From: Streptomyces sp. NBC_01481
GTDB taxonomy: Bacteria; Actinomycetota; Actinomycetes; Streptomycetales; Streptomycetaceae
DNA length: 64,000 nt
Direction of reading: 5' to 3'
Assembly: GCF_026339995.1 (NCBI RefSeq)
Contig: NZ_JAPEPT010000001.1
Coordinates: 1,066,501 to 1,130,500 of the forward strand
Numbering within the stretch: the first letter of the stretch is position 1; every line of letters begins with the position of its first letter. A model generated the notes under the pieces. The model ran no database searches. It had not been told where the DNA came from and saw only the letters and a list, made by a program, of their open reading frames with translations. A program made the position numbers and the translations under genes. Below are positions 41,484 to 50,031 of this stretch, in pieces.

Positions 41484-44209
41484 GCTGCTGCCTCCTCGGC
41501 GGGGCGCCGGCGCTCGCGGTACTCGCCGGTGGACTGGTTCACATGGCCGAGTACGACGCCGGTCATGTCCTTGATCTGCAGTACGACGTCCCCGGCCGCG
41601 GTGACCGCGAGGGCCCGGTTGTCCTCCTCGCTCTCAAGATCGAGACGGGAGGGCAGGGAGTAGAGCTCGACCCCGGTGCCCGCCGCGGCGAGCGAGGCGT
41701 CGGTGTGGCCGCCGTACAGATCGATACGGCGGATCGTGCGCGGCACGGCCAGCGGGGTCCAGTCGCCCTCGCTGCGGTCCAGGACCGAGACACGGGCCAG
41801 GCCGTCCAGGAGGACCGAAGGGACGACGAGGGAGGAGAACCAGCGCTCGATGCCGGGCCGGTCGGGTACGTAGCGGGCGCGTCGGCCGTTGGGATGCGTG
41901 CGGGTGTCGGCCGTGGAGACGAAGACACCGCTGAGCAGCACCGCCGGATTGGGCACGTGGTACGGGTCGGCCATGCGCTCGGCACCCTGGTCGTCCCAGT
42001 GGTCCCAGCGTGGCGGTGCGACGTGCTCGTCGCGCAGCCGTACGCGGGCGGAGAAGTGGCGGCGGTCCTTCACGAGCAGCCGCCCGTTCGGGGCCAGCAC
42101 GTCACCGGTCACCTCGATGTCGACGACCGACTCCTGCGGTCCATGGTTGACGAGGTGGGCCTTGATGCGTTTGGTCTCGTCGCGGCCCGCCTTGTAGACG
42201 CGCAGGAAGGAGTCGAGCCGGATGTCCTCGAAGACGACCGGGACCCGGCCGGGTACGAGGTGCATGGCGGCTTGCGCGGCGAGTTCGGGCACGAAGGTGC
42301 CGGGCAGCGTCGGGAAACCGTTGACCACATGCTCGTGGAGGTAGGCGTCCCGGTCCTGGTTGAAGGTGCGGACGACGGTGAGCCGGTCGGGGCCGCGGTC
42401 GACGATGTCGTCGACGAAGAAGTCCGGCAGGGCGGGTGCGGGAGCGATCGGTGCCGGAGGCGTCGGTGCTGTACGGCAGAAGTCCAGATAGCCGGGGACG
42501 GCCGCCTCGATGGCGGCTCGTTCCGGGTCTCCGAACAGGACGGTGACCGGCGTGTGCGCGGCCTGGTCCAGCTCGTGCAGGAAGTGGTCGATCCCCTCGG
42601 CCGTGGGCATCGCGGTGAACTGTGCGCTCTTCGCGAGGAACGTCCGCATGATCGGTGTGGCACCGAGGCCGACGTCCCGCCACAGTGTCCAGCCGATCGT
42701 GAACTCCCGGACACCGCGTGAACTGCTGTACAGGGCCGCGGTGTTGAAGTAGTCGTTCGCCGCTCCGTAGTCGGTCTCGCCGGTCTGTCCGGTGAAGCCG
42801 ACGAAGGATCCGAAGTTGCACCAGCGGCGCGGCTGCCCGCTGCCGAAGGCCGCCTTGAGATTGGCGTACGTACGCACCTTCAGGTCGCGGACCGTACGGA
42901 AGTCGCCGAGGCTCTTCTGGTCCACCGAGGCGGCGCGGTTGGTCCCGGCGATATTGAGCAGCAGGTCGACGCGGCCGCCGCCCCGCGCGTCGGTGATCTG
43001 TCCCACGACCGCGTCAACGGCGGCGCGATCCCGCAGGTCGCAGGCGTGGTACGTGACCCTGCCCGGACCGCAGATCTCCTCCAGGGCCGTCAGGTTGGCC
43101 TTGACCTCGCGGGCGGCGGACAGCCGGTCGAAGGCGGCGTTCGCCTCCCGCACGGTGAGTCGGCCGGCGCCGGTCGCTGTCGTGCGGGTGCGGATGAAGT
43201 CCTTCCGGGTCAGCAGGACGTCCGCGTCGGTCACCGTGTCGAGGCGCGTGGAGCCGATGACATGGAGGCGGGGGCGTTCGCGGCGGGCCAGCGCGATGAG
43301 GAGCTCGGCGCCGATGCCGCGTCCGCCGCCGGCCGCGACGATCGTGTACTCCGCGGTGCTGGACCGCTCGGGCCTGCTCTCGCCAGGCTCGGGCGCCGCC
43401 TGCCACAGCAGCCGGGTGCCGCCCGCGAAGCAGACGACGGGCAGCAGCTGTTCGGCCACGGCCTCGGCCGCGGTGTCCGCCTCGGCGGACGCGAGGCTGG
43501 TGGCCTCGTGGACGACGGCGACGACGGACGAGTCCGGCCATTCGAGCGCGAGGCTCTTCGCGAAGCCGGTGAACAGGCCGCTGCACGGGTGCGGCACCCG
43601 CGCGGCGTCGATGCCTCCGAGGACGAGCACGACGAACGACTCTGGTCGCTCGGGGAGTTCGGTGCAGGCCTTGGCGGTACGGAAGAGGGCGTCGTGCAGG
43701 CCCAGCAGCCGCTCCGAGGGACCGGTGTCCTTGTCCTGCGAGGACAGGTCGACCAGCACGCGCACATGGCGCGGGCGGGCACGAAGGACGTCGGCCTCGA
43801 TCGTCTCGTCGTCCTGGAGAACCGTGCTGTCGCCGGGCAGTTGTGAGGCGTTGAGGTTGGTCAGGACGGCGGTGCCGGGCGGGAAGAGCGGCGGCGGCCC
43901 CTCGGCACGAGCCGGACGGGGCGCGGGCGCCAGCCGAAGGACGTGCCGGTCGAGGAGGTGCGCCTCGGCGGGGCGGGCTGGGGCGGCGGGTTGCTTCGCC
44001 AAGGTTTCCGTTGCCTCGGGTTCCTGCGCCCCGTCCGCCGTAGCAGCCTCCGGGTGGCGCAGCCGCAGCCGGTGGAGCGGGCCGCCTTCCTGTACGGCGC
44101 GCTCGATCACCGCGGTCCGCGACGGCGCGGGGGCCGTGAGGAACGCGATCAGTTCACGGGCGCCCTCGGCGCCCAGCAGGGTGGTGGAACCCTGACGCGG
44201 GGCACTCAC
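41480..44209 (-). CDS. KR-DH protein of the reducing PKS (active DH)
   Basis: A 909-residue protein. Residues 1-270 are a pseudo-KR half. The KR runs from IVAAGGGRGIGAELLIALA (an altered GGxGxxG) to the catalytic FGSFVGFTGQTGETDYGAAN block (Ser, Tyr, Asn). From residue 600 on, a hotdog DH carries HVVNGFPTLPGTF, an intact HxxxGxxxxP motif, followed by ELAAQAAM and a second hotdog with a likely Asp partner further on. This is the organisation of PUFA-synthase and enediyne-type DHs rather than modular PKS. GTG start overlapping the ER-KS stop (GTGA). It should reduce and dehydrate the growing chain. Confidence 0.82.
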   Translation of the reverse strand: MSAPRQGSTTLLGAEGARELIAFLTAPAPSRTAVIERAVQEGGPLHRLRLRHPEAATADGAQEPEATETLAKQPAAPARPAEAHLLDRHVLRLAPAPRPARAEGPPPLFPPGTAVLTNLNASQLPGDSTVLQDDETIEADVLRARPRHVRVLVDLSSQDKDTGPSERLLGLHDALFRTAKACTELPERPESFVVLVLGGIDAARVPHPCSGLFTGFAKSLALEWPDSSVVAVVHEATSLASAEADTAAEAVAEQLLPVVCFAGGTRLLWQAAPEPGESRPERSSTAEYTIVAAGGGRGIGAELLIALARRERPRLHVIGSTRLDTVTDADVLLTRKDFIRTRTTATGAGRLTVREANAAFDRLSAAREVKANLTALEEICGPGRVTYHACDLRDRAAVDAVVGQITDARGGGRVDLLLNIAGTNRAASVDQKSLGDFRTVRDLKVRTYANLKAAFGSGQPRRWCNFGSFVGFTGQTGETDYGAANDYFNTAALYSSSRGVREFTIGWTLWRDVGLGATPIMRTFLAKSAQFTAMPTAEGIDHFLHELDQAAHTPVTVLFGDPERAAIEAAVPGYLDFCRTAPTPPAPIAPAPALPDFFVDDIVDRGPDRLTVVRTFNQDRDAYLHEHVVNGFPTLPGTFVPELAAQAAMHLVPGRVPVVFEDIRLDSFLRVYKAGRDETKRIKAHLVNHGPQESVVDIEVTGDVLAPNGRLLVKDRRHFSARVRLRDEHVAPPRWDHWDDQGAERMADPYHVPNPAVLLSGVFVSTADTRTHPNGRRARYVPDRPGIERWFSSLVVPSVLLDGLARVSVLDRSEGDWTPLAVPRTIRRIDLYGGHTDASLAAAGTGVELYSLPSRLDLESEEDNRALAVTAAGDVVLQIKDMTGVVLGHVNQSTGEYRERRRPAEEAAA

Positions 44210-47200
44210 ACTCCCACGCTCCTTTCCATGACGGCCAGCACGGGCAGACCGGCCTCTTCGGCGAGCGACCTGCGGGTCACGACGAACAGGAAGGCGCCTT
44301 CGGTGGCGTTCCGTCCCGCCGTGTCGTTCCAGCCGGGCAGCGCCGTTCCGTTGACCCCGGCCACCAGGGCGACATCGATCTCCCTGAAGTCGAGGTAGGA
44401 ACCCGCCACGTCGAACGCCTCGAGGAGCGAGGCCTCGCCCGCGTCGACCGTGATGTTGAGGCCGCGGAGGTCGAAGTAGTTCGACAGCCTGGCGGCGATG
44501 ACATTGGGCATCTCGCCCGGGAACGAGTCCTCGGTCGGCGCGGCGATCAGGCCGGTGGCCCGCTCTTCGAGCCGCTGGAGGAACTTCGCAGTCGTGGCCC
44601 GCTCGTCCGCACCGGCCACCGCATGGCCGATCTCGTCGAGATAGGCACGGGTCTTGTAGAGGAGGGCATTACGCGTGGCGCCGGTGTGCCCGACCACGAC
44701 ACCGGTGGTCTTGTGGTGGTCCAGGCACAACTGGCGTACGGCCTCGTCCAGTTCCTGCATGCAGCGCACCATCATCAGCTGCGTACGGTCCGTGGCGCGC
44801 GCGGTGGGTGGCGGCATACGCAACTGCTGGAACGGCGGCACCGGATAGGTCGTCCCGAACGAGGGCTCGGGGGCCTCGCCCGTACCGGCCGCCCATGCCG
44901 CGACCGCGTCCGCGTCGGGGCCCCCGGGCTGGCGCGAGGACCAGCCGACCAGCACCAGATCCTCGCCGACCGGGGCGGGCAGCGCGGCGGGATGGCCGGA
45001 CCGGCTTCCCCGGTGCTCCTCGGAGATGATCATGTGGGCGTTCGTGCCGCCGAAACCGAAGCCGGAGACCGCGGCGCGTCGGGGACGCGCCGCACTGGCG
45101 GGCCAGGACACCGGCTGCTCCGGCACCGTGAGCCCGTCCGCCTCGCCGGCCAGAGCGTCCGGCAGCCGCTCGAAGCGGTACTGCGCCGGGATCGTTCCGT
45201 GCCGCAGGGCGAGCAGGGTGTGGATGACCGAGACCACGCCGGCGGCCCAACCGCAGTGCCCCACCAGCGACTTGTTGGAGGTCACCAGGGTCTTGCGGGC
45301 ACCGGCGTACCGCTGGGCGAGGCTCGTGAACTCCGCCTCGTCGCCCGCCGGGGTGCCGGTGGCATGCGCGACGATCCAGTCCACGTCGTCCGGGCCGAGC
45401 CCGCTGCGGTCGAAGGCCCGCTCGATGGCGAGCTCCTGACCGGCGCGGGCGGGAGCGTAGATCGCCTTGCCGCGGCCGTCGGCCGACAGCCCGATCGCCG
45501 AGACGAGGCCGAGCACCTGGTCGCCGTCGGAGCGGGCGCGCGAGAGCCGCTTGAGCACGACGAGCCCCGCACCGTCGGAGAACAGCGCACCGTCCGCTCC
45601 GGCGTCCAGGGCGCGTACGGCACCGCCCGCGGAAAGTCCGTTGAGCTTGGCGAACAGGATCGAGCCGCTGGGCGCCAGCGCGAACGAGCCGCCGCACACG
45701 GCGATGTCGCTGCGCCCGGAGAGCAGATCGCGCACCCCGAGATCCATCGCGTAGAGCGAGGAGGAGCAGGCGGTGTCCACCATGTGCACCCGGGTGGCGG
45801 GCGGCAGGATGCCCGCCATCGCGTCCTGGCCGATGCGGTGGGGGAGATACGAGGCCGACGGGTCGTCGCCGCGGCTGAACCGGCGCCGCAGCGCGTCGCC
45901 GATCGGTCCGTCGACGGCGTCGTCGCCGTCCTCGGCGAGGGTGTCCAGCGAGGAGCGCAGGACGAAGGCCTCCTCCAAGTGCTGGCTGCCGTCGGGGGTG
46001 TAGCCGACACAGAAGGAGAACCGGTCCCGCGCGTTTCGTCGTACGCCGTCGAGCGCCTGGTGGAGGCTGTGCCGCAGCCAGAGCGCGGTCTGATCGAGAC
46101 CGGCCTCGGCCAGGCCCTCCGCGCGCAGCTTCTCGTGCGGGCGGAAGTCCGTGATGAAGCCGGAGCGGCGCTGGTACGTCTTGTCGGGGGCGCCGCGGTC
46201 GGTGGCGTGGAAGCGTGCGATGTCCCAGCGGTCGGCGGGAGCGTCGACGAAGAGCTCGGCCCCGTCGATGAGAAGCCGCCAGAACTCCTCGGGGGACGAG
46301 GCACCGGGGACGGCCATGCCCATGCCGACGACGGCGATGGGATCGTCCTCGGGCACAGCGGCGGGCGGGGCCTCGGTCTCGACGACGGCATCCGCGTCAT
46401 CGGCCGACGCGGCCTCGGTCTCGACGACGGCATCCGCCACGGCCTCGGCCCAGGCCCCGCCAGAGGCGCCCCCCACGAGGTCGGCCCGGGTCGTGATCGG
46501 TCCCTCGCCCGGGGTCTCGGCCGCACGGCCGGTCCGGGTCCCGACCGGACTGTCTGCCGCGGCGCCGTACCGGGTCCCGCCCAGGAGGTCGGCCGCAGTG
46601 CCCGGCCGGGCACCGGCCGGGGGCTGTGCCACCGCGCCCGGCGAGGCGCCGGTCGGGGTCTGGGCCTCGTGGCCCAGGCCGGTCCCGGCCGCGACACCCG
46701 GCCGGGTCTTGGCCACGAACCCGGCCTGGGGCTTTGTCACTTCGCCCGGCAGGGGCTCGGTCGGGGCCTGGGCCACGAGGTCGGCCCGGGTTTCGATCCG
46801 AGGCTCGGCCGCGGCGTCGGCCCGGGCTTCGGCCGCAACGCCGGGCCGGGTCCCGCCCACGAGGACGGCCGCAGTGTCTGGCCGGGCACCGGCCGGGGCC
46901 TGTGCCCCTGCGTCCGCCGAGGCGCCGGTTGGGGTCTGGGCCTCGTGGCCCAGGCGGGTCCCGGCCGCGACGTCCGGTCGGGCCTTGGCCGCGTTCCCGG
47001 CCGGGGGTTGTACCGCCGCGTCCGGCGACGGCTCGGCCACCAGGTCGGCCGGGGCGCCAGGTCCGGCCTGGGCCGCCAGCCCCGCCCGGGGCTCAACGCC
47101 GTCGAGGGCAGCCGCCACCTCCCGCGGTGGCGACATCGCCGACCGGAGCAGTGTCAGGCCGCCGTCCGCCAGGACCGTCTGGCCCGTGACCCAGCCCGAG

Positions 47201-47934
47201 CGTTCCGAGGCCAGGAACAGTACGACCTCCGCCAGGTCCTCCGGGCGGCCCAGGCGCGACAGCGGTGTCGCCGCGACCGTGTTCGCGCTCACGCCCGCGA
47301 AGTCCGGGAACATCTGGCCGACCGGGTTGTCGATCAGGCCGCACGACGCGGCGTTCACCCGGATCAGGTCCTCGGCGAGTTCCGCCGCCAGATAGCGGGT
47401 CAGTGCCTCCAGGGCCGCCTTCGACACCCCGACCGGCAGATAGTTCGCCGGTGTGGTGACCGCGCCCAGCGAGGAGACGTTGACCACCGAGCCACCGCGC
47501 CCCCGCGCCGCGGCGAGCAAGGGGCGGGCGTAGCGGGAGCACCACAGGGGGCCCTTGACGTTCGTGGCGTAGGTCCGGTCGAGGAGTTCCTCGGTGATCT
47601 CGTCGAAGGGGACGAACGACCCCGCCGCCGCGTTGTTGACCAGAATGTCGAGGCGGCCGTGCTCCACGCCGATCTCCGCGAACATCCGCTCGACCTGGGC
47701 CGGGCGGGCCACCGAAGCGCGCACCACCCGGACGTCCAGGCCGCGTTCGACCAGGCCGCGGGCCTGCTCCTTGGCGGAGTCGTACGAGTGGAAGCAGTTG
47801 AGCAGGACCGTGGCGCCGCGCTCGGCGAGCCGCTCGACGATCACCCGGCCGACGCTTCCCGCGCCGCCGGTGACCAGTGCGATCCGTCCGGAGAACTCCA
47901 AGTCCCCACCTGCCGTGGGGTGGTGCGGGCTCAC
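44206..47934 (-). CDS. FabL-type enoyl reductase - KS - CLF-like fusion (reducing PKS core)
   Basis: A 1242-residue fusion. Residues 10-265 are an SDR almost superimposable on Bacillus FabL: NNAAAG, then SSLGAVTTPANY and VGVSKAALEALTRYLA, giving the Y-x6-K spacing of enoyl reductases rather than Y-x3-K. Residues 275-525 are a Pro/Ala/Gly linker with internal repeats. Residues 530-970 are a complete KS with Cys in VDTACSSSLYAMD (about 723), His in VAHATGTPAGD and His in NKSLVGHCGWAAG. The final 250 residues resemble the first half of another KS, where the Cys loop reads VDAGEASLLEAF, so a CLF-like non-catalytic domain cut short. GTG start, GTGA overlap. Confidence 0.85.
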   Translation of the reverse strand: MSPHHPTAGGDLEFSGRIALVTGGAGSVGRVIVERLAERGATVLLNCFHSYDSAKEQARGLVERGLDVRVVRASVARPAQVERMFAEIGVEHGRLDILVNNAAAGSFVPFDEITEELLDRTYATNVKGPLWCSRYARPLLAAARGRGGSVVNVSSLGAVTTPANYLPVGVSKAALEALTRYLAAELAEDLIRVNAASCGLIDNPVGQMFPDFAGVSANTVAATPLSRLGRPEDLAEVVLFLASERSGWVTGQTVLADGGLTLLRSAMSPPREVAAALDGVEPRAGLAAQAGPGAPADLVAEPSPDAAVQPPAGNAAKARPDVAAGTRLGHEAQTPTGASADAGAQAPAGARPDTAAVLVGGTRPGVAAEARADAAAEPRIETRADLVAQAPTEPLPGEVTKPQAGFVAKTRPGVAAGTGLGHEAQTPTGASPGAVAQPPAGARPGTAADLLGGTRYGAAADSPVGTRTGRAAETPGEGPITTRADLVGGASGGAWAEAVADAVVETEAASADDADAVVETEAPPAAVPEDDPIAVVGMGMAVPGASSPEEFWRLLIDGAELFVDAPADRWDIARFHATDRGAPDKTYQRRSGFITDFRPHEKLRAEGLAEAGLDQTALWLRHSLHQALDGVRRNARDRFSFCVGYTPDGSQHLEEAFVLRSSLDTLAEDGDDAVDGPIGDALRRRFSRGDDPSASYLPHRIGQDAMAGILPPATRVHMVDTACSSSLYAMDLGVRDLLSGRSDIAVCGGSFALAPSGSILFAKLNGLSAGGAVRALDAGADGALFSDGAGLVVLKRLSRARSDGDQVLGLVSAIGLSADGRGKAIYAPARAGQELAIERAFDRSGLGPDDVDWIVAHATGTPAGDEAEFTSLAQRYAGARKTLVTSNKSLVGHCGWAAGVVSVIHTLLALRHGTIPAQYRFERLPDALAGEADGLTVPEQPVSWPASAARPRRAAVSGFGFGGTNAHMIISEEHRGSRSGHPAALPAPVGEDLVLVGWSSRQPGGPDADAVAAWAAGTGEAPEPSFGTTYPVPPFQQLRMPPPTARATDRTQLMMVRCMQELDEAVRQLCLDHHKTTGVVVGHTGATRNALLYKTRAYLDEIGHAVAGADERATTAKFLQRLEERATGLIAAPTEDSFPGEMPNVIAARLSNYFDLRGLNITVDAGEASLLEAFDVAGSYLDFREIDVALVAGVNGTALPGWNDTAGRNATEGAFLFVVTRRSLAEEAGLPVLAVMERSVGV
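46369..47000 (-). repeat. internal direct repeats in the ER-KS linker
   Basis: A block of about 276 bp is tandemly duplicated: the segment encoding LGHEAQTPTGAS recurs exactly 92 residues apart (near 46660 and 46936). A 27-bp segment is repeated 42 bp apart (46369-46395 and 46411-46437), encoding the acidic DADAVVETEA-like stretch before the KS. The repeats imply unequal crossing-over and a length-variable tether. Confidence 0.8.
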
Positions 47935-49241
47935 GGGGCGATCCCGGCGGCGACGAAGTCGACGACCTTGCCGAAGGTGTCGTAGTCGGCCACCCGCAGC
48001 CCGGCCGGCGGGACGCCGAGCCCGAAGCGGTCGCCGAGCCTGCTCAGCAGCTCGGTCTGCTTGACCGAGTCGATCCCGAGGTCCGCCTCAAGGAGCACGT
48101 CGTCGGTGAAGACCTCGTCGGGGTACTCCATGGCCTCGGCGTACAACGCCCGTACCTGGGCGGTAAGTTCATCCCGGTCCACGTGAACCGGAGCGATCTG
48201 CGCCGGAGCCGCGACAGGAACCGCGGCCTGAACCGCCGCCGCAGGAACCGCGTCCCCGCCCAGCGGGTCCCGCAGCGCCTCCGCCGCCTGCGCCAGTCCC
48301 GCCTCGTCGTCGCGGCCCGCCAGCGGCGCCACCGCGTGCACCCCCGGCAGCGCCTCCGTGACCAGCGCGGTCAGCACCCGCCCCGCGCCGATCTCCACGA
48401 ACTCCCGCGCGCCGGCGGCATGCAGTGCGGCCACCGACGTACGGAAGTCGACGGGCGTCACCAGGTGCAGGGCCAGCAGCTCGGCGAGGTCGTCCCCGTC
48501 GCGGTAGAAGCGGCCCAGGATCGGCGAGTACACCGGAACGGTGAGCGGCCGGGTCCGCAGCGGTGCGATACGGGCGGCGAGCTGACGCCGTGCCTCGGCG
48601 AGCAGCGGGTTGTGGAAGGGGTGCGGGGAGCGCAGCTGAGTGGACGTGATGCCGAGCTGCGCGGCGATCCCCGCGGCCGTGGCGATGGCGTCCGCGGGGC
48701 CGGAGACGACGGCCTGGCCGGCGCTGTTGTCGACGGCGAGGACCAGGTCGGGGTGGTCGATCAGCGCCACCACGCGCTCGGCCCGCTCACGCCCGCAGCC
48801 GAGCGCGAGCATCGCGCCGCCGCTGGTGTCGTGCTCGCGCAGTACGGAGATCCGCTCGCAGAGCACGGCCGCCGCGTCCGCCAGGTCGTACGCGCCCGCG
48901 CAGGTCAGGGCGGCAAGCTCGCCCAGGCTGTGTCCGAGGTGGACCGAGGCCTGCGCGCCCCGCTCGGTGAGCAGGCGGTGGGTGGCCACGGAGGTGGTGA
49001 AGACGGCCAGCTGCAGGGTGTCCGGGGCGGACGCCAGCAGGGTGGCCGGGCTCGGCGGCGAGGGCCGGAAGACGGTCGAGGACACATTGCGGCCGAGCTT
49101 TTCCTTGGCGACCGCGTCGACCTCTTCGTAGGTGTCGCGTACGGTGTCGTCGCCGCGCTCCCAGAGTCCCGCGAGGGTCCCCGGCCGGTAGGCGCCCTGC
49201 CCGGGGAAGAGGGCAACACTCATGTGCAGTTCTCGGTTCAT
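47931..49241 (-). CDS. acyltransferase - acyl carrier protein didomain
   Basis: A 436-residue didomain. The AT begins LFPGQGAYRPG, has the nucleophile GHSLGELAAL (Ser105) and a substrate motif HPFH, which points to malonyl-CoA (HAFH-like). A Pro/Ala linker leads to a single C-terminal ACP with the phosphopantetheine Ser in ADLGIDSVKQTELL (about residue 399); the LGIDSVK form is the PUFA-synthase type. It would load malonate and hold the chain for the KS fusion. The start is uncertain: ATG 49241 or ATG 49223 (MSVALFPG), neither with a strong binding site. Confidence 0.85.
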   Translation of the reverse strand: MNRELHMSVALFPGQGAYRPGTLAGLWERGDDTVRDTYEEVDAVAKEKLGRNVSSTVFRPSPPSPATLLASAPDTLQLAVFTTSVATHRLLTERGAQASVHLGHSLGELAALTCAGAYDLADAAAVLCERISVLREHDTSGGAMLALGCGRERAERVVALIDHPDLVLAVDNSAGQAVVSGPADAIATAAGIAAQLGITSTQLRSPHPFHNPLLAEARRQLAARIAPLRTRPLTVPVYSPILGRFYRDGDDLAELLALHLVTPVDFRTSVAALHAAGAREFVEIGAGRVLTALVTEALPGVHAVAPLAGRDDEAGLAQAAEALRDPLGGDAVPAAAVQAAVPVAAPAQIAPVHVDRDELTAQVRALYAEAMEYPDEVFTDDVLLEADLGIDSVKQTELLSRLGDRFGLGVPPAGLRVADYDTFGKVVDFVAAGIAP

Positions 49242-49272
49242 GGGAAGGTCCAATCTCTGCGCTGCCAGCGCG

Positions 49273-50031
49273 CTATGTGCCGGATAAGTCGGTCCGTTGC
49301 AGCGCACCGGAGTGCGTTCCCTCGACGGCGATGGCGAGGATGTGCTCGGGGCCGGGATGGAGCAGCTCGAACGACCAGCCGTCGCCGGGTCTCTCGCGCC
49401 GCTCGGGGTCGTTGACGGTGATGCGTCCCGCTCTGCCCGCCGGCTGCGCGGCGAAGGAGAATCCGTCGAGACTCCGGTGCAGACCGGTGCCGAGAGCCTT
49501 GAGGTACGCCTCTTTGAGCACCCACAGCTCGCTGCCGCGGGCGATCCGCCCGGCGGGGGTGAGGGCGGCCAGCTCCGCGCGCTCGTCGGCGGCGAAGTAG
49601 CGGCTCACATAGTCGGTGGTTTCACAGGTGGCGGGCAGCCGCTCCACATCGGCTCCGCAGACCCGTCCCTGTGTGACGGCGCAGACGATGAGCCCCTCGG
49701 TGTGGGAGAGGCTGAACCGTATGCCGTCGTCGTCCGGTTCGGCCTCGGGCCGCCCGTGCGGGCCTGCCCGGAAGCGCCAGTGGTCGAGCGGGCGGCCGGT
49801 GCCGTCGCTGAGCGCGTACCGGCACAGCAGCCGCCGGGCGAGGAAACGCCGTCGCAGCGGGGCCGTCAACAGCCGGTCCATGCGGGCCCGTTCGTCCTCG
49901 GTGAGGAGCCGGGTGCCGCCGAGATCCGCGGCGAAGGAGTCCACGGCATGCTCGGGCAGCAGCCAGACATGCGTCAGCCCCGTGGCGGCCACCTGCTCCG
50001 CCACGGTGCTGACATTGGCGCTACCCGTCAC
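49273..50031 (-). CDS. Sfp-type 4'-phosphopantetheinyl transferase
   Basis: A 252-residue PPTase. The GADVERL motif (metal-binding Asp, Glu) and WVLKEAYLKALGTGL (WxxKEAxxK) are the P-pant transferase hallmarks, and FSLSHTEGLIVCAV is the upstream conserved strand. It activates carrier proteins by attaching 4'-phosphopantetheine to Ser. Three carriers or carrier-containing enzymes in this locus (AT-ACP, stand-alone ACP, aromatic PKS) are likely targets. The GTG at 50031 overlaps the DAHP synthase stop (GTGA). Confidence 0.9.
   Translation of the reverse strand: MTGSANVSTVAEQVAATGLTHVWLLPEHAVDSFAADLGGTRLLTEDERARMDRLLTAPLRRRFLARRLLCRYALSDGTGRPLDHWRFRAGPHGRPEAEPDDDGIRFSLSHTEGLIVCAVTQGRVCGADVERLPATCETTDYVSRYFAADERAELAALTPAGRIARGSELWVLKEAYLKALGTGLHRSLDGFSFAAQPAGRAGRITVNDPERRERPGDGWSFELLHPGPEHILAIAVEGTHSGALQRTDLSGT

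Noticed and set aside
37711..49241. Enediyne-type PKS
   Set aside because: Enediyne PksE is one KS-AT-ACP-KR-DH polypeptide with its own set of conserved E-genes. Here the domains are on separate proteins with a FabL-type ER and no enediyne thioesterase.
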